A stretch of 16,485 nucleotides of DNA from Methanomassiliicoccaceae archaeon (GCA_016282555.1 JAEEKU010000010.1:1-16485), one strand, 5' to 3'. Positions 7,549 to 13,691 are shown, counted from the first letter of the stretch. A program made the numbers and translations. The notes: generated by a model from the sequence alone, not told the origin.

Positions 7549-7863
7549 AAACCTTTTCCCTTATATCGGCACCGGACGGCCGGTGTTGAAAACAGACCTC
7601 CGGATCACCGCCGGACGGGTTCATTCCGAATTGCGCGGAAACTCCCGCCGGTAAATACCCTCGGCCCGGTTCTTCCGGCGGCATGATATTATCATGAAAA
7701 CACGTGCCTTCGGCCCGCCGTGTGTCAAAATGTTCCTGGTATATTGCAACCGCCACGGACGAGAACGTTTCCGGCACCGGCCGGCAGACGGACAATCGCA
7801 CTTTGGATAACGGCTTCAGAAAATGCTTGAAAAGATCCGGCCGGAGACACGCTGCTGCTTCAA
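7549..7863. other. Intergenic region rich in palindromes, no gene seen
   Basis: No convincing coding frame lies between the pnuC hairpin and the reductase gene. The region holds an inverted repeat CACCGG-ACGG-CCGGTG (7570-7585), a 15-base palindrome CATGATATTATCATG (7682-7696), an ACACG/CGTGT pair around a GC-rich core just after it, and a TCCGGCCGGA palindrome followed by TCTTTTC on the minus strand, just after the reductase stop. A TTATAT box precedes the first repeat, so a short RNA is conceivable. Confidence 0.35.
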
Positions 7864-8814
7864 TTATTTCATGACGACGACAATCTTTCCGTTCGATCTG
7901 CCCTCGTCCAATGTCTTGCAGGCATCGCGGATGTCCTCAAAATCAAAGCGCTCCGCGTATGCCGGATGAAGATCATGGTCGCGAATGAACCGGAAGATGC
8001 TGTCCACCGTATCCTGAGTAGGATAATTGCTGAAATACCCGGTGAGATAAACCCCGTTGGGAATGTCCTTGATGGGATCAAAGCCGTTCAATTCGAAAAC
8101 ACCGCCGAGAATTCCCGTATCGCAGACTATCCCTCCCTTCTTCACGGTGCGCAATGTGTCCAGAATACTCTTGGGACCCACAAGATCCAGGGCCTTGTCG
8201 GCAATCAGGCCCTTCTCTGACAGCGCCCCGTCATCCAGAACCGCTTCGTCGATCCCTTTGAGAAGCCCGAGTTTGCTTTCGCGATGAGTCGTCCCTATGA
8301 TTCTGCATCCCGCTGCCTTCGCGATGTCTATCGCGGCGTATCCCAGCGCGCAGGTCGCTCCGCGGATAAGGAGGGCCTCTCCCTTCTTCAGCTGTAAACA
8401 TTCGAACAATGAACCCCATGCGGTAAGGTATGTTTCAGGAACGGAAGCCAGTTCATCCCACGGAAGATCTGTTTCTACCTTGAAGACGTGATGTGCCGGA
8501 AGCAATGCGTACTCCGCATAACTGCCGTCGAAGCTGCGCCCCATTCCGCCCATCATCGCGATGATCCTGTCCCCTTTTTTCATATCGGTATCCGAAGGAT
8601 CCTCTATCTCGCCTGCGCATTCAATCCCGGGAATCACCGGCTTTGAGATGTAATCTGCCTCGATCTCCCCTAATCTCAGGATCTTCTCAGAGTGGTTCAT
8701 TCCGAAAGCCCTGACCTTCACCAGAACCCATCCCGGACGTACGGAAGGTATCGGAACCTCCGTCAATGACACTTCCTCTGCCGGCGTTATCCTGTCTATC
8801 TTAACTGCCTTCAT
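7864..8814 (-). CDS. Medium-chain reductase/quinone-oxidoreductase-like protein in the peptide locus
   Basis: This 316-residue NAD(P)H-dependent oxidoreductase is of the zinc-free quinone-reductase branch of the MDR superfamily. It has an N-terminal GroES-like domain (MKAVKIDRITPAEEVSLTEV, then VIPGIECAGEI at about 60-70), and a Rossmann domain whose dinucleotide loop is RGATCALGYAAI (151-162) in place of the usual GASGGVG. No structural zinc cysteine cluster is visible. The ATG at 8814 lies inside the end of the radical SAM gene (14-base overlap), so translation is probably coupled. Its place in the locus suggests it acts on the peptide product or a cofactor; LtnJ-type MDR enzymes reduce dehydroalanine in some lantibiotics. 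That role is inference, since no dehydratase is seen. General enone reduction is the alternative. Confidence 0.85.
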   Translation of the reverse strand: MKAVKIDRITPAEEVSLTEVPIPSVRPGWVLVKVRAFGMNHSEKILRLGEIEADYISKPVIPGIECAGEIEDPSDTDMKKGDRIIAMMGGMGRSFDGSYAEYALLPAHHVFKVETDLPWDELASVPETYLTAWGSLFECLQLKKGEALLIRGATCALGYAAIDIAKAAGCRIIGTTHRESKLGLLKGIDEAVLDDGALSEKGLIADKALDLVGPKSILDTLRTVKKGGIVCDTGILGGVFELNGFDPIKDIPNGVYLTGYFSNYPTQDTVDSIFRFIRDHDLHPAYAERFDFEDIRDACKTLDEGRSNGKIVVVMK

Positions 8815-9841
8815 CAATATGAATCGCCTTCCAGCACTGGGGATCGGGCGCGTACATGCTGCCGTGATATCCTTTAGCGACTGCAGGACAGCCCCTGCAG
8901 AAACGCAGCAGCTCGCATTTGGAGCATTTCTCAAAATTCTCGTACACCCTGTACGCATCCATTTCGGGTCCTGTGAACAAATCGTACAGATCATCTGTCA
9001 GGGCGTTGCCCACTTTGCTCTCCATTCTCCTGCATGCGTATACGGCGCCGTCGGACAGTATGGTAAGATGGGAATTGCCGCAGTTGCATCCGTCGTATAC
9101 GTATTCGTCATCCGGGAAATCTTCGGGATCGAAGTCCCCGATCTCGTATCTGTACAAAGTCCAGAGGTGGTCCTTCAGATTGAAATATGTGTCCGAATCC
9201 TTGTACTGCCCGAATTTCTTCCAGCACTTATCCAACATATCCCTGTATTCCGAAGGATCGCAGGTCGTATCCCTGTCCGCCGGCGAAGGACAGTAGCGGG
9301 CAAATGCGAAGATGTCGGCCTTATTCCTGACAACCTCGTCGATAAGTTCAGGGATCTCTTTTACGTTCCATTTGGAGACCGTGGCCATGATGGCGACGTC
9401 TATCTCCGCTTTCCTCAGGAGCGGTATCGCGTCCATCGTGGAATCGTATGATCCGGGCTGTCTGATATTATCATGAGTGTCTTTCAGGCCGTCGAGGGAG
9501 AGCTGGTACTTGCAGCACCCGCAATCCTTCAGTCTCCTGCATACGTCCCCGGTCAGATGGAACGGATTGCCCAATATCGCAAAACGGATCCTCTCGGACT
9601 TCAGAATATGTGCCAATGACCAGAAATCGGGATGTAGTATCGGATCCCCGCCGGTTATGTACAGATAAGGAAGACGGTTGGCCCTTCTGCAGAATTCCTT
9701 GATGTTGTCCAAAACCGTTATCATATCCTTCAGGGGCATCTCCGTGAATCTGGCATGGCTGCCGAGAGAGTAGATGTAGCAATGTTTGCAACGCTGATCA
9801 CAGGCCTCGGTGATATGAAATTGGAAAGCGAAATAATCCAT
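8801..9841 (-). CDS. Radical SAM/SPASM protein, probable peptide-modifying enzyme
   Basis: This 346-residue enzyme has the radical SAM cluster motif C14-x3-C18-x2-C21 (EACDQRCKHCYIYS), a glycine-rich ITGGDPILHPDF after strand 2, and a C-terminal SPASM-like cysteine-rich domain: GCNCG, then DGAVYACRRME, VGN, CSKCELLRFCRGCPA and a late PQCWK. SPASM domains bind auxiliary 4Fe-4S clusters and are typical of enzymes that modify ribosomal peptides, often by forming cysteine thioethers. A 56-residue, six-cysteine repeat peptide is encoded 42 bases upstream on the same strand, and is the obvious substrate. The only Shine-Dalgarno-like GGAGGG lies in the right arm of a hairpin (9855-9876), about 16 bases before the ATG, so synthesis may be held low. 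Sulfatase-maturase-like roles are possible but no sulfatase is nearby. Confidence 0.88.
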   Translation of the reverse strand: MDYFAFQFHITEACDQRCKHCYIYSLGSHARFTEMPLKDMITVLDNIKEFCRRANRLPYLYITGGDPILHPDFWSLAHILKSERIRFAILGNPFHLTGDVCRRLKDCGCCKYQLSLDGLKDTHDNIRQPGSYDSTMDAIPLLRKAEIDVAIMATVSKWNVKEIPELIDEVVRNKADIFAFARYCPSPADRDTTCDPSEYRDMLDKCWKKFGQYKDSDTYFNLKDHLWTLYRYEIGDFDPEDFPDDEYVYDGCNCGNSHLTILSDGAVYACRRMESKVGNALTDDLYDLFTGPEMDAYRVYENFEKCSKCELLRFCRGCPAVAKGYHGSMYAPDPQCWKAIHIDEGS

Positions 9842-9847
9842 AGTATC

Positions 9848-9876
9848 AAAAAGTGGCCCTCCGGATCCGGGGGGCC
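9848..9876 (-). terminator. Hairpin and T-run between precursor peptide and radical SAM gene
   Basis: On the minus strand GGCCC(C)CCGGATCCGG(A)GGGCC is a near-perfect palindrome (9876-9855), followed by ACTTTTTG, with the radical SAM ATG seven bases after the T-run. A leaky terminator here would give much precursor and little enzyme. The same hairpin covers the GGAGGG that could serve as the enzyme's ribosome-binding site. Confidence 0.55.
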
Positions 9877-9883
9877 GTTTGAT

Positions 9884-10018
9884 TCATTTTTTGTCCCCTG
9901 AACCGCATGCGCTGCCGCAGGCGGAAGACCTCTTCTTGTCGCTCGAGCCGCAGGCGCTTCCGCATTCAGAGGATCTCTTCTTGTCTCCTGAACCGCACGC
10001 GCTGCCGCAGGCGGACGA
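9884..10018 (-). repeat. Three tandem 45-bp units inside the peptide gene
   Basis: Units occupy 10018-9974, 9973-9929 and 9928-9884, the last ending in the stop codon where the others have the Arg codon. The outer units are the most alike and the middle one has diverged, chiefly at third positions. Confidence 0.9.
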
Positions 10019-10054
10019 GGGGGAATCTGTTCCGAATAGATTCTTAAGCGCCAT
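9884..10054 (-). CDS. Repeat-containing Cys-rich peptide, candidate RiPP precursor with three cores
   Basis: This 56-residue peptide begins MALKNLFGTDSP, followed by three 15-residue units: SSACGSACGSGDKKR (13-27), SSECGSACGSSDKKR (28-42) and SSACGSACGSGDKK (43-56). Each unit has one C-x3-C pair (C16/C20, C31/C35, C46/C50). GAGGT lies eight bases before the ATG. Units 1 and 3 differ at five codons, all silent, before the stop; units 1 and 2 differ silently at seven codons and by replacement at two, so the peptide sequence is selected. A radical SAM/SPASM gene follows directly. The likely reading is a precursor with a short leader and three cysteine-bearing cores separated by a dibasic DKKR spacer that could be a cleavage site. 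There is no signal peptide. A metal-binding repeat protein is the alternative. Confidence 0.85.
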   Translation of the reverse strand: MALKNLFGTDSPSSACGSACGSGDKKRSSECGSACGSSDKKRSSACGSACGSGDKK

Positions 10055-10071
10055 TGTTATGACCTCGAACT

Positions 10072-10100
10072 TTGAATATTTTGTTCAATATTTAATATAG
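10072..10100 (-). promoter_or_regulatory. Promoter and candidate TetR operator of the peptide operon
   Basis: A TATATTAAATA box reads on the minus strand at about 10100-10090. Directly downstream is the inverted repeat TTGAA-TATTTTG-TTCAA (10072-10088), between the box and the expected start of transcription near 10065. That is a classic repressor position, and a TetR-family gene is divergent from it. The TetR gene's own TTTAAATAAA box is at 10111-10120 on the plus strand. Confidence 0.5.
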
Positions 10101-10164
10101 CATCATTCAGTTTAAATAAAATACTACAAAATCAATCATTATGTAAGAAATTGGTGAACAGCAT

Positions 10165-10767
10165 ATGAGGACCTATGAAGCGGCAAGGAACAGGACTATG
10201 ATGTGCATTCAGGAATCGTTTTGGGAGCTGTATATCACACAGGAAAAAAGGAGAGTGACCGTAGAGGATGTCTGCAGGAATGCGGGCATCACGCGCTCCA
10301 CTTTCTATTACTACTATAATGATATCAGCGATGTGCTGGATTCCATAAAACAGAAACAGATGGATCTGATCCGCGATCTGTTCGAGACCAGCAACAACGA
10401 AAGCCGCGATTTCCAATCGTTTATACCGCGCTTCCAGGAGCTGTTCGTCGAGAATGAAAGATATCTGACTCCGCTGGTCATGGAATACAGGGATCCGGAA
10501 TTCTCTATGAGATATCGTTCCTATATCGAAGACAGAATGTTCAATGACCTCCGGATTAACGTGGAAGAGCCCAGCACGCAAATCGCAGAGACTCTGTCCG
10601 TTATTGTATCAGGCCTCGTGCATATGTTCCTGAACTGTCTGGCCAGCCATATCATAACTCTGGAGGACGCGGATAATTTGTCCAACGGCATGATAAACAC
10701 AGGCCTCAGATGGATATTGAAAGAAAAGTACGGCGTGAATATCGGATTCAGGAGGATGGCGGACTGA
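10165..10767 (+). CDS. TetR-family transcriptional regulator
   Basis: This 200-residue DNA-binding protein has an N-terminal TetR helix-turn-helix (about 24-50): RVTVEDVCRNAGITRSTF then YYYYNDISDVLDSI, where the FYYYY stretch matches the F-Y-x-H/Y-F end of the recognition helix. The C-terminal ligand/dimer domain (about 60-200) is all-helical and variable, as usual for the family. GGTGA sits eight bases before the ATG. It is divergent from the peptide/radical SAM operon with 110 bases between, and an inverted repeat in that gap is a likely target. TetR proteins usually repress until a small ligand binds, so the peptide operon may be induced by a signal that is not evident from the sequence. 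TetR proteins are less common in archaea than in bacteria. Confidence 0.88.
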   Translation: MRTYEAARNRTMMCIQESFWELYITQEKRRVTVEDVCRNAGITRSTFYYYYNDISDVLDSIKQKQMDLIRDLFETSNNESRDFQSFIPRFQELFVENERYLTPLVMEYRDPEFSMRYRSYIEDRMFNDLRINVEEPSTQIAETLSVIVSGLVHMFLNCLASHIITLEDADNLSNGMINTGLRWILKEKYGVNIGFRRMAD

Positions 10768-11114
10768 ATAATACTGTTTACACAACTGTCCGGAGACGAG
10801 CGGAATCTGAGACGGCCGGCTTCGTATCATTTCACCTTTCCTTTCGTACCGGCATCTTTGTTCAGTTTAACTCCGGCGGCCTTTATGTACTTGCAGTCCC
10901 CGCCGTTGCAGGTGTGGCGGCGGATCCTCCCGACATCCCCGGGGGCCCCCTCGAAGAAGAACTCTCCGGGACTGCTGAGGGCGCCATCCGAAATTGCACT
11001 CGTGATGAAATCAGAGGGGCCGGAGGGAAATGGTCCCCGCCCCCTTTTCGGAAGAGTGCTGTTCAATTTAAAATTATTCTAACAATATTTAGTATAATTA
11101 ATGATATAAGTAAA
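10768..11114. other. Region between the TetR and ATPase genes, at most a doubtful small gene
   Basis: A minus frame at 10827-11066 encodes 79 residues from a TTG, ending in the plausible stretch HTCNGGDCKYIKAAGVKLNK and a basic tail. It lacks a good ribosome-binding site and matches nothing I recognise, and the N-terminal half looks non-protein-like (Pro/Gly/Ser-rich). It may be the tail of a lost gene. The stretch also holds a GGGGGCCCCC palindrome at 10941-10950. The last 60 bases are AT-rich and belong to the ATPase promoter. Confidence 0.3.
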
Positions 11115-11139
11115 AATCCTAATGATACTTAGGATTATA
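11115..11139 (+). promoter_or_regulatory. Palindrome overlapping the TATA region of the ATPase gene
   Basis: AATCCTAA, six bases, TTAGGATT (11115-11136) is a perfect 8-N6-8 inverted repeat whose right arm runs into a TTATATAA box (about 11134-11141), some 25 bases before the ATG. It has the same geometry as the palindrome at 669-690 but a different sequence. It may be an operator, possibly autoregulatory. Confidence 0.45.
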
Positions 11140-11162
11140 TAATTCATCAGCGATGGTGATTT

Positions 11163-12323
11163 ATGGAAGTACCGAGAGAAAAACAGCTTAATCTGCTCGC
11201 CTGTGCAAAGGGGAAGACTGATCTCGTCAAGGTCATCACAGGCATGCGGCGTACCGGTAAATCCACTCTGCTAAGGCAGTTCAGGAACACTCTCGGCAAG
11301 GAGGACAATGTAATCTTTCTCGATCTTGACCTTGTAGACGAGGATATGGACTGGAAGGATCTCAAAAAGTATATTCACGACGGGATCGAAGGAAACGGGA
11401 TCCATTACATCTTCATAGACGAGATACAGGATGTGGACGGGTGGGAGAGAGTGGTGGCTGAGATGGTCGCCCGCAGGGACTGCGATGTGTACATCACAGG
11501 TTCAAGTTCCAAGATGCTGTCCTCCGAACTTGCCACCAAGATTTCAGGCAGGTACATAGAGGTAGAAGTTCGCCCCTTCTCATTCAAAGAGTATATTTCA
11601 CTATACCCCGGAGACAAGTACGAGAGATTCGATCAGTTCCTCCGCTACGGTTCGCTGCCGGTAATAGAGCCCGCGAGAGGCGCAGAGCTCTGCGAAGGCC
11701 AGCTGGAGGATCTCTTCAATACGGTCCTTGTAAAGGACGTTCTGGCTCATACCGGCAGCAATGATGTTTCCAAGGTGATCACAATAGCGAGATATCTGTT
11801 CTCGAATGTCGGCAATGTCACTAACGTGGACAACATCTCCAAGGATCTCGGCATCGGGTATCCGACAGTACAGAAGTTCGTAGAGGAGATGATGTCCGCT
11901 CATCTGTTCGATTATTGCGAGAGATACGATATCGTAGGCAGGAGGATCCTCCGGTCCAAAGGAAAGTATTACGCCGCAGATACGGGGATGCGCAGAGTGC
12001 TGATGAGGGGCGCCCGGACCCCGGACATAAGCAAACCTCTGGAGAACATCGTCTTCACGGAACTCTGTCGCAGATATCCTGTGGTGCGCACAGGCAGCTA
12101 CAGGGATTACGAGGTGGACTTCACGGTCTCCGACGGAAATGTCACCGAATACTTTCAGGTCTCGCAGACCATGATGTCCGAAGAAACGAAGAACAGGGAG
12201 TTCCGTCCTTACGGGAAGATCGGCGATAATTACCGTAAGACGGTCCTTACCCTGGATCGTTTCGGACTCGGATCATACAACGGCATCGAAGTGGTGAATG
12301 TAATCGACTGGCTGCTCCAATGA
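11163..12323 (+). CDS. AAA-type ATPase with DUF4143 C-terminal domain
   Basis: This 386-residue ATP-binding protein belongs to a family widespread and multi-copy in anaerobic archaea and bacteria, with unknown function. Walker A is GMRRTGKST (27-35), Walker B is YIFIDEIQDV (82-91), and ITGSSSKMLS (111-120) is the sensor-1 region. The DUF4143 part follows: RPFSFKEY, a winged-helix-like segment around NVDNISKDLGIGYPTVQKF, KYYAADTGMRR and a nuclease-like fold end with the pattern E..F.EL.RRY then DYEVDF, resembling the core of restriction-type nuclease folds. GGTGA lies five bases before the ATG. A degraded copy of the 3' end of such a gene lies at 5903-6012. The genomic neighbours downstream are a pseudogene and a tRNA, a setting compatible with recent arrival. 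No toxin-antitoxin partner is visible. Confidence 0.9.
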   Translation: MEVPREKQLNLLACAKGKTDLVKVITGMRRTGKSTLLRQFRNTLGKEDNVIFLDLDLVDEDMDWKDLKKYIHDGIEGNGIHYIFIDEIQDVDGWERVVAEMVARRDCDVYITGSSSKMLSSELATKISGRYIEVEVRPFSFKEYISLYPGDKYERFDQFLRYGSLPVIEPARGAELCEGQLEDLFNTVLVKDVLAHTGSNDVSKVITIARYLFSNVGNVTNVDNISKDLGIGYPTVQKFVEEMMSAHLFDYCERYDIVGRRILRSKGKYYAADTGMRRVLMRGARTPDISKPLENIVFTELCRRYPVVRTGSYRDYEVDFTVSDGNVTEYFQVSQTMMSEETKNREFRPYGKIGDNYRKTVLTLDRFGLGSYNGIEVVNVIDWLLQ

Positions 12324-12390
12324 ACGTTCCGAACATCTTTACGGCGGCAGTCATCGGCTGGCTCTTTCGGCAATCCTGTATCCGAAGATG
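12208..12390. repeat. Segment duplicated (diverged) at 5903-6085
   Basis: The end of the ATPase gene, the short intergenic spacer (AACGTTCCG, then CGGCGGCAGTCA) and the convergent flavoprotein pseudogene end all recur, in the same order and orientation, at 5903-6085. About four in five bases match over the best 100, with at least two small gaps. Confidence 0.75.
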
Positions 12391-12562
12391 CATACGTTCT
12401 TCAGCTTGCATAAGAAGCAGCTGGTACATCCCTAAAGGTGTAATCATAGAGATTGACTCCCTCCGCTTCGAATCCGGATCCTTCATGCCCTGTGCGGTAC
12501 TGCCGGCGATCTTGGCGGTGTTCCAGTTCTTGCCGGGAGCTTCCGCCGATGAGGGCTTTCAT
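12351..12562 (-). pseudogene. Frameshifted, internally deleted iron-sulfur flavoprotein gene
   Basis: From the ATG at 12562, MKALIGGSSR parallels MKAFVINGSPR of the intact gene at 780. A frame change is then needed to read KNWNTAKIAGSTAQGMK (intact: KNWNTAQAVEKAGEGLR), another to read GFEAEGVNLYDYTFR (intact: GFDVERIDLYDYEYK), and another for GCTSCFLCKLKN. After that the sequence jumps directly to FGYRIAERASR and a stop, matching the extreme C-terminus (LGCRIAERAKK). Some 150 middle residues are missing. It is therefore a dead gene, convergent with the ATPase gene and just downstream of the tRNA. Confidence 0.85.
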
Positions 12563-12628
12563 GATTTTAAACAGCCGCTCATCAGTTATAGCGACAGTGA
12601 AACGAAAAACCATGGTCGGAAGAAGAGA

Positions 12629-12739
12629 TGGTCCCCACTCCCTGATTTGAACAGGGGACCTGCTGATTTCAGCGGCTGTATCGGAGTTTCCGAAAACACT
12701 CTACAGTCAGCCGCTCTGGCCAGTCTGAGCTAAGTGGGG
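12629..12739 (-). tRNA. tRNA-Tyr(GTA) with intron; CCA encoded
   Basis: The acceptor is CCCCACT/AGTGGGG with C1-G72 and A73, the archaeal tyrosine identity set. The D stem is GCTC/GAGC, the anticodon stem GCTGA/TCAGC with loop CT-GTA-GA, the variable loop AGGTC, and the T stem CCCTG/CAGGG around TTCAAAT. CCA follows at 12631-12629. Exons are 12739-12701 and 12667-12632. The anticodon stem only closes if 33 bases (12700-12668) are removed between positions 37 and 38, the canonical archaeal site. A standard bulge-helix-bulge is not obvious, and GCGGCTG of exon 1 can also pair with CAGCCGC in the intron. A palindromic TATA box lies upstream. Confidence 0.92.
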
Positions 12740-13690
12740 ATAATCGGGCAATGAAGATATTATATTTAAATATAACTGCTGAACAGTCATCCGAAATAAG
12801 ATAGACGGCTCTCCCGGGCGGTGTCTTTCTCCGGAGATTCGGAAGATTCGGAATCTGAAATAAGCTCGTCGAATCCGGAAACGTCGATCTCTCTTCCGAT
12901 GATGTCCGAAATCACCGAAACGACTCTTCCGGCGCTCCTGAAATCCGCCGCGTACCCGGACGTTTCTCCCATGAGACAGACGGAATCTATTCCGTATACG
13001 CCCGCGAGAGCCAGAAAGACGGCGGCAGCCCCGATTATGCCTCCTCCCGGTTCTCCCGGAATAAACTTCACTCCCGAAGCCGCGAAACGCTCCTTCAGCT
13101 CCGCTCTGGAAACCGCTCCGATGACCCCGGGATCGGGAACCTCGGCTCCTTTTCCGTATCCCCCGAGAGTGATCACCAGAAACGGATCGTACTTCAGGAT
13201 CATCCTGAGAACGAAATCCGAAAGCAGGTACTGGCCGCGCATATCGGTTCCCTGGGACTGGCCCAGCAGAAACAGGATATCGTGCCCGCGGACATCCGGA
13301 ACCATCCACAGGCTGTGTGAAACCGGAACGGCCACCGAATCCTCGTTCACGGAGACGTGCGGAGGCAGCTCTTCGGAAAAAATGCTCAGCACGCGTTTCG
13401 CGCCGAGCGCGTCCGCGGCGTAATCGGCCGCGATTTTGCCTACGTTCCCAACTCCGGGAAGGCCTTCGATGAGTATCGGACTGCGAAACTCCGGCCTGAA
13501 GTCCCACTTCACGAAGCTTGCCATTCTCTCCGTACTCCTGTATCAGAGCCTTCCTGCGATAATTCCCTGTGCGATCCTCGGGAGAATATCTCGGCGGCAG
13601 AGGATTAAGCGTTGCGGAACCGCAGACAGGACAGCAGTCTGCGAGAGCATATCTCCCGCATTTCCCGCATCTGCGTATTTCCGAACGCAT
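12707..13690 (-). CDS. nop10: Nop10 (H/ACA RNP protein) with stop codon missing; conserved part 13543-13690
   Basis: Nop10 is a small scaffold of the archaeal H/ACA pseudouridylation complex that binds Cbf5. The first 50 residues are textbook: a zinc site with C8, C11 (RRCGKCGRY) and C20, C23 (CCPVCG), then the LPPRYSPEDRTGNYRRK block that wraps Cbf5. The family ends about here (50-60 residues), yet the frame stays open for 327 codons in total, through pac2 and into the tRNA. Deleting a single base in AAGGCT near 13550 would bring a TGA at 13545-13543 into frame, ending YRRKL, just before the pac2 ribosome-binding site. I think a one-base insertion (real or a sequencing error) removed the stop. 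The ATG at 13690 is one base after the aIF2-alpha stop. Confidence 0.8.
   Translation of the reverse strand: MRSEIRRCGKCGRYALADCCPVCGSATLNPLPPRYSPEDRTGNYRRKALIQEYGENGKLREVGLQAGVSQSDTHRRPSRSWERRQNRGRLRRGRARRETRAEHFFRRAASARLRERGFGGRSGFTQPVDGSGCPRARYPVSAGPVPGNRYARPVPAFGFRSQDDPEVRSVSGDHSRGIRKRSRGSRSRGHRSGFQSGAEGAFRGFGSEVYSGRTGRRHNRGCRRLSGSRGRIRNRFRLSHGRNVRVRGGFQERRKSRFGDFGHHRKRDRRFRIRRAYFRFRIFRISGERHRPGEPSILFRMTVQQLYLNIISSLPDYPHLAQTGQSG
12760..12775 (-). promoter_or_regulatory. TATA box of tRNA-Tyr, a 16-base palindrome
   Basis: TTATATTTAAATATAA is perfectly self-complementary and centred about 28 bases upstream of tRNA position 1, the usual archaeal box A distance. It lies between the pac2 stop and the tRNA. 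Confidence 0.65.
12787..13524 (-). CDS. PAC2-family protein (proteasome assembly chaperone-like)
   Basis: This 245-residue protein of the PAC2 family is related to eukaryotic proteasome assembly chaperones; the archaeal role is not firmly known. Diagnostic stretches are PILIEGLPGVGNVGKIAADY (15-34), a hydrophobic core with ILFLLGQSQG, ITLGGYGKG in the middle, and PGEPGGGIIGAAAVFLALA followed by GIDSVCLMGETSGY. It ends in an acidic and polar tail. The ATG at 13524 has GGAGTACGGAGAG before it. In archaea this gene regularly follows nop10, as here, within the L44e-S27e-aIF2-alpha-Nop10 cluster. The nop10 reading frame runs on through the whole of this gene in another frame, which I regard as an artefact or mutation of nop10. 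Confidence 0.88.
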   Translation of the reverse strand: MASFVKWDFRPEFRSPILIEGLPGVGNVGKIAADYAADALGAKRVLSIFSEELPPHVSVNEDSVAVPVSHSLWMVPDVRGHDILFLLGQSQGTDMRGQYLLSDFVLRMILKYDPFLVITLGGYGKGAEVPDPGVIGAVSRAELKERFAASGVKFIPGEPGGGIIGAAAVFLALAGVYGIDSVCLMGETSGYAADFRSAGRVVSVISDIIGREIDVSGFDELISDSESSESPEKDTARESRLSYFG

Positions 13691-13691
13691 A

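Noticed and set aside
6678..7550. 290-residue minus-strand frame opposite pnuC
   Set aside because: Antisense to pnuC, with no recognisable domain and no ribosome-binding site.
9463..9476. Shared 13-mer with the 7682-7696 palindrome as a regulatory site
   Set aside because: Inside the radical SAM coding sequence it lacks the full palindrome; a chance match is likely.
9884..10018. CRISPR-like array
   Set aside because: The 45-bp units are contiguous with no spacers and lie in frame within a peptide gene.
9879..10100. Plus-strand 73-residue frame with repeated LSPEPHALPQAEDLF
   Set aside because: It is the antisense reading of the repeat peptide gene. The minus frame has the ribosome-binding site, the TATA box, a partner enzyme and silent-site variation, so the plus frame is a shadow.
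10827..11066. 79-residue minus frame as a confident gene
   Set aside because: TTG start without a ribosome-binding site, a non-protein-like N-terminal half and no family match; kept only as a doubtful item within the intergenic entry.
12320..12733. 137-residue plus-strand frame after the ATPase gene
   Set aside because: It overlaps the flavoprotein pseudogene in antisense and runs through tRNA-Tyr, so it is not a gene.
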